Positions 37,822-45,009 of a DNA stretch of 64,000 nt are shown one piece after another; the first letter of the stretch is position 1, and every line of letters starts with the position of its first letter. This stretch comes from Campylobacter sp. LR291e. Lineage in GTDB: Bacteria; Campylobacterota; Campylobacteria; Campylobacterales; Campylobacteraceae. A program made the position numbers and the translations under genes. Location of the stretch: NCBI RefSeq assembly GCF_008633915.1, contig NZ_VJNV01000032.1, forward strand, positions 1 to 64,000, given 5' to 3'. Under the pieces are notes generated by a model that was not told where the DNA came from, searched no databases, and saw only the letters and a list, made by a program, of their open reading frames with translations.

Positions 37822-37979
37822 ATGAATAAAAAAAATATACAAAAAAAGTTAAAAAAGCTAAAATTTTAACTAAAAAGTTTAGCAAGGATACATTAAGGGC
37901 TATTAAGGAGATTGAAAATGGCGAGGTTGAAGGACCATTTTATAATATTAATGACTTAATGCAAAGTTTAGAAAAATGA
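37822..37979 (+). pseudogene. RelB-like antitoxin remnant upstream of the HipA-like kinase
   Basis: The tail in the frame ending at the TGA at 37979 reads FSKDTLRAIKEIENGEVEG then FYNINDLMQSLEK, very like the C-terminal half of RelB/StbD antitoxins. No start codon occurs in this frame after the TAA at 37827. An ATG at 37822 in another frame (MNKKNIQKK) would join it if the A7 run at 37841-37847 had one more base, giving about 52 residues. The TGA overlaps the kinase start (ATGA), as expected for a toxin-antitoxin pair. Confidence 0.55.
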
Positions 37980-39178
37980 GATATGTATTAAAAAATAAAG
38001 ATATCGATATTTTGGAATTTGAAATTAAAAAAGAAAAAATTGATAAATTTAGGATCGAATATCATATTGTCAATTTTTTAGTTTTAAAAAAAGATTTATT
38101 GCCTATACCCTTAAATTACGAAGTTCAATTAACCAAAGATAATATAAGCAAGTGGATAGAAAAAAGAAAAATTCCTTCTAATAGGGCTTTTGCAAATAAA
38201 ATTTTAAAAGCACATAAAGATTATAACCCAAATAATTTTATGTCTTATATAGATATTTCTTTTGGCTTATCCTTAAATGATACTTACTGGATTACGCCCT
38301 TTGATAAAAATTATAAATGGAAAGATTATAATCTTTATGAAAATAATTTTAGTGAAATTTTAGAACTAGTGGCTTTTATTGGTAAAAATGAAAGCATAAG
38401 TGGTTTAACTATTTCACCTGAGTTTACTACAAATGGCATGCTTAAAAAATGCTGGCATAGACTCAATGAAAAAATTTATTTGTATAAGGGAAATTTTCAA
38501 GGAAAAGAAGTATTTAGCGAGTATTATTCTTATCAAGTAGCTAAAATTTTAGGATTTGATGCTGTTTTTTATGATTTAAAAGAATTTCATAAAGAATTAG
38601 TTAGTGCATGCCCTATATTTACAAATGAAAAAGAAGGCTATGTACCGATTTATTATTTTTTGCCAAAAGAAGAAAGAAAAGAGAAATTTTCGTTTAAAAA
38701 AGAAAAATATATTGAAGATATTTTTGGCAAGGAAAATTTTGAAAATTTAATGCTTTTTGATGCAATTATTGGCAATACAGATAGGCATTTGGGAAATTTT
38801 GGAATGATTATTGATAATGATACAAATGAAATTTTAAGACCTGCCCCCATTTTTGACAATGGCTTAGTCTTGTTAAATTTAATGCAAACACAGGATTTAA
38901 AAAATATTTTAAGTATTGCACAAAACTATATTACTAGCATGAATTATACTTTTAAACAACAACTTTCAATTTATGTTAGACCTAGACATGAAAATTCTTT
39001 AAAACAACTTTTAAATTTTAAGATTAAAAAACATGAACTTTTTAATCTTAGTGATGAATGGTTAAATGCCTTTGAAACTTTTATTAAAGAACAAGCCAAA
39101 TTGGCCCTTAACATTTTAAAAGAAAAAAGCAAGGATTTAAAAACTAAAAAATTATCTTTTAAGGGCAGAAGTTGTTAA
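37976..39178 (+). CDS. HipA/CtkA-like protein kinase, putative toxin
   Basis: 400 residues. The HipA C-terminal kinase core is intact: K171 in KIYLYKGN, catalytic loop IGNTDRHLGNFGM (D269, H271, N274) and the metal site APIFDNG (D294). The first 150 residues match no HipA N-domain that I recognise. HipA kinases inhibit translation by phosphorylating a synthetase; H. pylori CtkA is a related small kinase. The start overlaps the RelB-like remnant, not a HipB-type helix-turn-helix gene, which is unusual. Low GC and the setting suggest horizontal gain. Confidence 0.75.
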   Translation: MRYVLKNKDIDILEFEIKKEKIDKFRIEYHIVNFLVLKKDLLPIPLNYEVQLTKDNISKWIEKRKIPSNRAFANKILKAHKDYNPNNFMSYIDISFGLSLNDTYWITPFDKNYKWKDYNLYENNFSEILELVAFIGKNESISGLTISPEFTTNGMLKKCWHRLNEKIYLYKGNFQGKEVFSEYYSYQVAKILGFDAVFYDLKEFHKELVSACPIFTNEKEGYVPIYYFLPKEERKEKFSFKKEKYIEDIFGKENFENLMLFDAIIGNTDRHLGNFGMIIDNDTNEILRPAPIFDNGLVLLNLMQTQDLKNILSIAQNYITSMNYTFKQQLSIYVRPRHENSLKQLLNFKIKKHELFNLSDEWLNAFETFIKEQAKLALNILKEKSKDLKTKKLSFKGRSC

Positions 39179-39198
39179 AAAATTTATAAGGAGTAATT

Positions 39199-39791
39199 AT
39201 GCTTAAAGTTAGCATTTTTAGGGGTGTTAATGGGACAGGAAAAACTCTACTTTATATTATAAAATGCAAGAAGAAAAGATAAATTTAGGATATAGAACTA
39301 ATGTGGATGAGATAGCCTAAAGCATAGGCGACCCAAGAGATAGACAAACTCAAATTAGGGCCTCAAAGATAGCCATAAAAATGCGTGATATGTATATTAA
39401 TGATAATTTAAGTTTTAATAAAGAAAGTACGTTTTGTGGCAAGTCTATATTAAGATTATTTAATGAGTTAAAAGAAAAAAACTATAATATAATCTTGTAT
39501 TTTATGGGGGTTAATAGCGTAGATATTGCAAAAGAAAGGGTAAAAATAAGAGTTAGCAAGGGTAAGCATAATGTAGCTTCAAATTTGATAGAAAAAAGAT
39601 ATTATGAGAGTATGCAAAATTTATTAAAAGTTACTTCCTTTTGTGATAATGTTTTTATCTATGATAATAGCAAAAATTACGAATTAATAGCACAAATAAA
39701 AAATAATGAGTTAAATTTATATAAAAATATTGTGTGGTTTGATAAATTAATTTCAATTAAGCTTAATAAAAATAGGGTGCGTACTAGATAA
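39199..39791 (+). pseudogene. zeta-toxin-like ATPase, broken
   Basis: ATG at 39199 with AAGGAG starts MLKVSIFRGVNGTGKT (Walker A), but this frame stops at 39282. Another frame carries on with INLGYRTNVDEIA, a TAA, then SIGDPRDRQTQIRASKIAIKM and NKESTFCGKSILRLFNELK, which is the zeta-toxin order (NxDEI then ExTxSG-like). The last 136 residues (39381-39791) stay open. So one frameshift and one nonsense codon. Zeta toxins phosphorylate UDP-GlcNAc or similar substrates; this copy should be dead. Confidence 0.7.
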
Positions 39792-39793
39792 AA

Positions 39794-40602
39794 TTAAAAA
39801 CTTAATTTTGATAATAATTTTATACAAACTCCATTTTTTAAATTTGTAGCCAAATATAAGGCATTTTCACTTTTATTTTTTTGTCTCATATGTTTTATAG
39901 TAAGATTATTTTTAAAGCTTTTATTGCTAACCATTCCTATAATATAAGCCTTTTTATTTATTTCGTCTATGTAAACTCTTATATAAATATGGACCATGTT
40001 TTGAAGTTCTATTTTTAAAATTTAATTATATTTACGCTAAATCTTTTATTTATATAGTTTTTATAATCTTCAATGCTATTTATTAAATTGTTTTTATCTA
40101 TCCTTAAATATTTAAGATATGTTAAAAAATCATCATTTAAAATAGCTTGAAAATTTATTTTTTTTATTTAATAAATGTCTTTTGTTAATCCTAGTTGATT
40201 TTATCTTACAAATATAAATTTTATTTTGCAAACACTCATATTTTAATTTATCGCTTATACTCCCATAAGCAAACTTACTTACTTCATTATTTATTTTATT
40301 TATGATTTGTTCTATATTTACATTATCATTAAATAAAAGACAATCAAAGGGTGCGTGTTTTTTAAAATTATCTGTTCTAAAATCATTATAACTAGGTAAA
40401 TTTAGAGTTTTTATATTAGTTTTTAAATATTGATTAACACAAAATTCAGCTATTTTTCCAAGCTTAGTATCTTTTTTCTTTGTTAGCTTATATCTGTTTT
40501 CTTGCCAAGTGTTATGTGTATGGTTTGTAATCTTTGTATATTTTTATCGTTTATATTAAATTTAGCACAATCAATACAAATAATATCTTTTATGTCAATC
40601 AT
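39794..40602 (-). pseudogene. restriction endonuclease-like remnant (type II pair)
   Basis: From the ATG at 40602, which overlaps the end of the methyltransferase remnant (ATGATTGA), MIDIKDIICIDCAKF runs to a stop, and pieces in other frames follow: LGKIAEFCVNQYLK, NFKKHAPFDCLLFND, then LTYLKYLRIDKNN and, at 39794-39997, MVHIYIRVYIDEINKK. At least three frameshifts. The partner position after a DNA methyltransferase suggests a restriction endonuclease; the pieces (APFDCLLF ... YICKIKSTR) could hold a D...IxKxK nuclease core. Family not identified. Confidence 0.5.
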
Positions 40603-41398
40603 TTAAAAACTTCTTCATCCTTTCTTTTGCTAGTTTGCAGTATTCTTTATTTATTTCACAGCCAAAGGCTTTTCTATTGTTATGAATTGCAGATATTATT
40701 TCACTTCCACTTCCTACAAAGGGCACGAAGATAATATCTCCTTCATTTGAATGCGTTTGAATTATCCTATCGCAAAGCTTTTGGGCTTTTATAGTAGGAT
40801 GGCCACACCTTTCAATGCTTGATTGAGAAGCTTCCGTTATATCAGCCCATACATTAGAAACCCTTTTATGTGTATTTTTCTAGGCTTTCCATTAGCCCCT
40901 AAGTCTTTTCTAGTAGATTTTTCATTAGTATAAGGGATATTAAAGGTATAATTTTCGCTTTTTGTTAAAAATAAAAAATCCTCCCTTGCTGACATATAAT
41001 TTTTCTTAGTCCCTATACCACGACTATTTCTTTGGGTTATCCAGTTTTTAATCTTAAATAATTTTTCATTTTCAATCATAATAGCCACTCTTGCAAAGGT
41101 AAGTGGTTTATGTCCAACCCCACCCTATAATATCAAGGTCCCATTATCCTTTAAAATTCTTTGCATCTGCATAAGCCATTTTTTACACCAAGCTAAATAC
41201 TCATTCTTATCTTTAAAAACACCAAAATCAAACTCGCCCTTAATCTCAAAATAAGGAGGGTCTGCAATGATTAAATCTATACTATTGTTTTTTTAGCGTT
41301 TTTACATAATCAAGCATATCGCAATTAATGATTATATCTTGTATATTTGAGCCTTGTTTTTGTGTAATTATACCTTTTATAGATTAAAAAATAGACAT
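40595..41398 (-). pseudogene. type II DNA methyltransferase, broken
   Basis: Pieces read in order on the minus strand: IINCDMLDYVKTL, then SIDLIIADPPYFEIKGEF (motif IV DPPY), a TAG at the place of LIL-GGVGHKPLTF, an open stretch 40837-41088, then a frame change to NVWADITEASQSSIERCGHPT and IIFVPFVGSGSEIISAI (motif I-like FxGSG). This order (DPPY first, FxGSG last) is that of beta-class N4/N6 methyltransferases. At least two frameshifts, one at an A7 run near 41290, and one stop codon. No activity expected. Confidence 0.8.
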
Positions 41399-41402
41399 AA
41401 AA

Positions 41403-41427
41403 AAAAGCCTAGCTAAGCTAGGCTTTT
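41403..41427. terminator. bidirectional intrinsic terminator
   Basis: A perfect 11-bp stem (41403-41413 with 41417-41427, loop TAA), with A-rich 5' side and T-rich 3' side, so it works on both strands. It separates the restriction remnant from the cobB promoter region (41430-41606), in which I see only AT-rich sequence and no sure -10 box. Confidence 0.75.
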
Positions 41428-41606
41428 AAGCAATATTTTGAAAAGATTCAATCCTATATCGTGCTTTTTAGCAAAAACTTTATATAAATTCCTTATGTTT
41501 AATAACTAATTGTTAAAAGAATATATTTTTAATTATTATTAATTTTTTGTTAAATTTCAAGCTAAATATGCTAAAATTTCAACTTTTAATAAAAGGGGAG
41601 TTAAAA

Positions 41607-42296
41607 ATGAAAAATGTAATGATTTTAAGTGGCGCTGGTTTAAGTGCTGAAAGTGGTCTTAAAACCTTTAGGGATAATGGAGGCTTATGGGAACAACACG
41701 ATTTAATGGAGGTGTGTTCTGCTACTGGTTTTGCTAAAAATCCTAGCAAGGTCCTTGATTTTTATGATGAAAGAAGGGCACAACTTAAAGAAGTAGTCCC
41801 AAACAAGGCACACGAAGTAATAGCCAAATTAAAAGATACTTATAAAGATAATCTTTTTGTAGTAACTCAAAATGTAGACGATTTACTAGAAAGGGCAGGT
41901 TGTAAGGAGATCATTCATTTACATGGCTTTTTACCCGAACTTCGCTGTTTAGAATGTGAAAATATCTTTAATATAGGCTATGAAAGTTATAAAGACAAAA
42001 GCTGTCCTAAATGTGATAGTAAGCATATAAGGCATAATATTATAATGTTTGAAGAACAAGCCCCGGCCTATAATACACTTCACAAACTCTTAGAACAAAC
42101 TCATTTATTTATAGCAATTGGCACAAGTGGGACCGTTTTACCCGTTCATTGCTATGCTAGAATGTGCGAACAAAGCATTTTAAATAGCCTTGATATAGCC
42201 GAGTTAAGACCATGTTTTGATAAGGCTTATGAAGAAAATGCTAGTACGGCTATACTTAAAATTTCAGAAGATATAAGGGAATTTTTAGGTGCTTGA
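41607..42296 (+). CDS. cobB: sirtuin NAD-dependent protein deacylase, class III
   Basis: Removes acyl groups from lysines using NAD. I chose the ATG at 41607 (AGGGGAG upstream), giving 229 residues starting MKNVMILSGAGLSAESG; an earlier in-frame ATG adds only unlikely residues. Visible: GAGLSAESGLKTFRD, TQNVDDLLERAG, catalytic H106 in IHLHG, zinc cysteines 114, 117, 133 and 136, and GTSGTVLPV. Y53 and R56 in FYDERR match the Tyr-x-x-Arg pair of class III sirtuins that prefer succinyl or malonyl lysine. It starts a tight run through thiF. Confidence 0.93.
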   Translation: MKNVMILSGAGLSAESGLKTFRDNGGLWEQHDLMEVCSATGFAKNPSKVLDFYDERRAQLKEVVPNKAHEVIAKLKDTYKDNLFVVTQNVDDLLERAGCKEIIHLHGFLPELRCLECENIFNIGYESYKDKSCPKCDSKHIRHNIIMFEEQAPAYNTLHKLLEQTHLFIAIGTSGTVLPVHCYARMCEQSILNSLDIAELRPCFDKAYEENASTAILKISEDIREFLGA

Positions 42297-42885
42297 GGCA
42301 TTATTAAATGGCTTGTTATTAGGTTTTGGGGTAGCAGTTCCCTTTGGTCCTTTAAATATCTTAATACTAACTTACGCATTACAATCCTTTAAAAACGCCT
42401 TTTTATTAGGGCTTGGGGCAATGTGTGCTGATATGATTTATTTTCTTTTGCTTAGCTTTGGAATTTTAAAATTTTTAAATCAAGATTATATTTTAAAAAC
42501 CCTAGCAATATTTGGCTTTTGTTTTTTAAGCTACATAGCCTTTTTAATGCTAAAAAGTAAGCAAAAAAATTTACAAATTCAAAGTCAAAACATAAACGAA
42601 AGGCTTTTAAAAAGTTTTAGCAAGGGTTTATTTTTAAATTTTTTAAACCCCTACATAATAGGCTTTTGGCTAAGCGTAGCAACCCTTAGTGCCTTAAATG
42701 AACACGCAAATTTTATGTTTTTTGGATTGATTTTGGCCATTATTTCTTGGGTATTTTGCCTATCTTTTTTTGTGGGTAAATTTAGTCACTTATTTACGGC
42801 AAAAATTATACATATTATAAATTTTGTTTCAGCAATTATTATTGAATATTTCGCAATTATGCTAATATACAAAAATTTTTTTTAG
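42289..42885 (+). CDS. LysE-family exporter
   Basis: A 198-residue membrane protein with about six hydrophobic helices. Residues 14-25 (GVAVPFGPLNIL) match the LysE/RhtB signature G-x-x-x-P-G-P. It probably exports an amino acid, but the substrate cannot be read. It starts with GTG, overlapping the cobB stop by 8 nt, and precedes dapE, an order shared with C. jejuni as I recall. Confidence 0.85.
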   Translation: MLEALLNGLLLGFGVAVPFGPLNILILTYALQSFKNAFLLGLGAMCADMIYFLLLSFGILKFLNQDYILKTLAIFGFCFLSYIAFLMLKSKQKNLQIQSQNINERLLKSFSKGLFLNFLNPYIIGFWLSVATLSALNEHANFMFFGLILAIISWVFCLSFFVGKFSHLFTAKIIHIINFVSAIIIEYFAIMLIYKNFF

Positions 42886-42894
42886 GAAAAGATA

Positions 42895-43992
42895 ATGAAT
42901 GCAAAAGAACTTTTAATGGAGCTTTTAAAATTTAAATCAATCACTCCAAAAGATGATGGGGCATTAAATTTTATAGCCTTAGAATTAAACGAATTTGATG
43001 CCTTTTTTGTTGATGAAAATGGGGTTAGAAATTTAATTTTAAGCAAAAAGTTTAAAGATGAGGGCGAACACCTAGCCTTTGGAGGTCATATAGACGTGGT
43101 TTCGCCAGGAGATTGTTGGAATACTAGTCCTTTTAAGCCCGTTGAAAAAGATGGCTTTATTTACGCAAGGGGTGCGCAAGATATGAAAAGTGGGCTTGCA
43201 GCATTTTTATGGGCTATGAGTAATGCTAGTTTTAATGGGGGCAGGTTAACGGCTATCATTACAAGCGATGAAGAAGGCGAGGCTAAATTTGGTACCTTAA
43301 AGGCATTGGAATTTTTAAAAGAAAAAGATTTATTGCCTGATTTTGCTATAGTGGCTGAGCCTACCTGCGTTAAGGAATTAGGCGATAGTATAAAGATAGG
43401 CAGGAGAGGTTCTATAAATGGAATTTTGCGTATAAAAGGAAAACAAGGACACGTAGCATACCCTGAAAAATGTATAAATCCAGTGCATGAATTTGCCCCA
43501 CTTTTAAAGCTTTTGGCTGATTTTAACCTAGATGGAGGTAGTGCTGAATTTGCCCCCTCAAAGATAGTAATCACCGATATAAGAGGGGGTTTAGAGCTTA
43601 GCAATGTAACCCCAAGTGAGTTAAAAATAATGTTTAATGTGAGAAATTCTAGTCAAACTAGCATAGAAGATGTTAAAAATTATGTAGAAAAGATTTGTGA
43701 GAGTTTAAATTTCGAACTTTGCTTAGAACAAAGTTCCTTGCCTTTTCTTACAAATTCGCAAAATAAAATCGTTCAAATTCTAAATAAAAGCGTACAAAAA
43801 ATAACCTCTGTTGTGCCTGAACTTAACACAAAGGGAGGTACTAGTGATGCGAGATTTTTTGCACAATTTGGCGTAAATGTGGCTGAATTTGGCGTTTGTA
43901 ATGATAGAATTCACGCAGTTGATGAAAGAGTAAGCATTGATGAATTTGAAAAACTTTGTTTAATTTTCAAGGATTTAATAGAAAATTTTTAA
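42895..43992 (+). CDS. dapE: succinyl-diaminopimelate desuccinylase
   Basis: M20 metallopeptidase-type enzyme of lysine and diaminopimelate synthesis. Metal ligands: [12 protein letters not shown] (His, Asp), [15 protein letters not shown] (Asp), [11 protein letters not shown] (catalytic Glu pair), and the C-terminal [11 protein letters not shown] and [14 protein letters not shown] (His). The 365 residues are usual. It is in a run after the LysE-type gene and 8 nt before thiS. Confidence 0.94.
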   Translation: MNAKELLMELLKFKSITPKDDGALNFIALELNEFDAFFVDENGVRNLILSKKFKDEGEHLAFGGHIDVVSPGDCWNTSPFKPVEKDGFIYARGAQDMKSGLAAFLWAMSNASFNGGRLTAIITSDEEGEAKFGTLKALEFLKEKDLLPDFAIVAEPTCVKELGDSIKIGRRGSINGILRIKGKQGHVAYPEKCINPVHEFAPLLKLLADFNLDGGSAEFAPSKIVITDIRGGLELSNVTPSELKIMFNVRNSSQTSIEDVKNYVEKICESLNFELCLEQSSLPFLTNSQNKIVQILNKSVQKITSVVPELNTKGGTSDARFFAQFGVNVAEFGVCNDRIHAVDERVSIDEFEKLCLIFKDLIENF

Positions 43993-44000
43993 GGATAAAA

Positions 44001-44192
44001 ATGATAATTAATGGAGAAAAATTAGATTTTAAAGAACTTAAATTTGTGGATTTTTTAGCACAAAGAGGCTTAAAGGAAGAATTTGTAGCCTTAGAATTAA
44101 ATGGCAAAATAATAAAAAAAGATGAGTTTAAAGACCTAGTTTTTAAAGAAGGCGATAGAGCTGAGGTTGTGCATTTTGTGGGAGGTGGTTGA
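44001..44192 (+). CDS. thiS: ThiS sulfur-carrier protein
   Basis: A 63-residue beta-grasp protein that carries sulfur as a thiocarboxylate for the thiazole of thiamine. The ATG at 44001 follows AAGGATAAAA. It has ALELNGKIIKKDEF and ends in EVVHFVGGG, the glycine tail that ThiF adenylates. Its stop overlaps the thiF start. In C. jejuni thiG follows thiF; here it does not. Confidence 0.93.
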   Translation: MIINGEKLDFKELKFVDFLAQRGLKEEFVALELNGKIIKKDEFKDLVFKEGDRAEVVHFVGGG

Positions 44193-44986
44193 TGCGTATT
44201 AAATTTAATGGCAAGGAATGTACGACGCAGTTTCAAAATAGCCTTGATTTTTTCAAAACGCAAAGCAAGGATGAAAGCGATGTTTTTATAGTAAATGGCT
44301 TTGCTACTAAGGAAAATTTGCCTTTGAAAGAGGGGGATGAGCTTTTTTGCATACCTAAAAATACTATGCCTGATGAAAACGCCCTTGATGCTATGATGAG
44401 GGCAAGGCATACGCCAAAACTACATGATAAGCTTAAAAAGGCAAGTGTTAGCATATGTGGACTTGGTGGGCTTGGTTCTAACATAGCCATTATGCTTGCA
44501 AGAAGTGGGGTGGGGCACTTAAATTTAATCGATTTTGATATAGTTGATGCAAGTAATCTAAATAGACAAGCTTATTTAGTTAATGATTTGGGTAAGTTTA
44601 AAACCGAGGCTTTGCAAATTCAAATTAAGCAAATAAACCCCTTTATAAGCGTAAATATACATACTACAAGGGTTACAAAGGATAATATCAAAGAACTTTT
44701 TATAAATGATGATATAGTTTGTGAGGCCTTTGATAGTGCTCAGGCTAAGGCCATGTTAGCACAAAATTTTCATTCTATTTTTAAGGATAAAATTTTAATC
44801 TGTGCCTCTGGTCTTGCTGGATATGGGGATTCAAATTCTATTCAAACGCGAAAAATTGCACAAAATTTTTATGTTTGTGGAGATTTAAAAAATGCAGCTA
44901 GACATGGTAATGGTTTAATGGCCCCTCGCGTTAATATCTGTGCAGCACACCAAGCAAATTTGGTTTTAGAACTTTTGGCAAGGTAA
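44189..44986 (+). CDS. thiF: ThiF adenylyltransferase with N-terminal ThiS-like domain
   Basis: E1-like enzyme that adenylates the ThiS C-terminus. The nucleotide loop is ICGLGGLGSNIAIMLARSGVG (about residues 88-108) followed by DFDIVDASNLNRQAY. Residues 1-58 (IKFNGKECTTQFQ ... LPLKEGDELFCIPKN) look like a second beta-grasp ThiS-like fold without a GG tail, as known from some epsilonproteobacterial ThiF. The 265 residues therefore include an extra ~75-residue domain. I see no C-terminal CxxC pair. Downstream gene order breaks here, at the type III remnant. Confidence 0.9.
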   Translation: MMRIKFNGKECTTQFQNSLDFFKTQSKDESDVFIVNGFATKENLPLKEGDELFCIPKNTMPDENALDAMMRARHTPKLHDKLKKASVSICGLGGLGSNIAIMLARSGVGHLNLIDFDIVDASNLNRQAYLVNDLGKFKTEALQIQIKQINPFISVNIHTTRVTKDNIKELFINDDIVCEAFDSAQAKAMLAQNFHSIFKDKILICASGLAGYGDSNSIQTRKIAQNFYVCGDLKNAARHGNGLMAPRVNICAAHQANLVLELLAR

Positions 44987-45009
44987 AAGGATATTTAACT
45001 GAAAGGAAT

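Noticed and set aside
40534-40734. Plus-strand ORF of 66 codons within the restriction remnant
   Set aside because: It is antisense to recognisable methyltransferase and endonuclease pieces.
39794-41398. Insertion sequence as cause of the broken genes
   Set aside because: No transposase pieces or terminal repeats seen; breaks are small indels and stops, and pieces keep their order.
43161-43604. Minus-strand ORF opposite dapE, and others opposite guaB, thiS, cmoB and the acetyltransferase
   Set aside because: Each lies inside a gene with clear catalytic motifs on the other strand; composition is that of a shadow frame.
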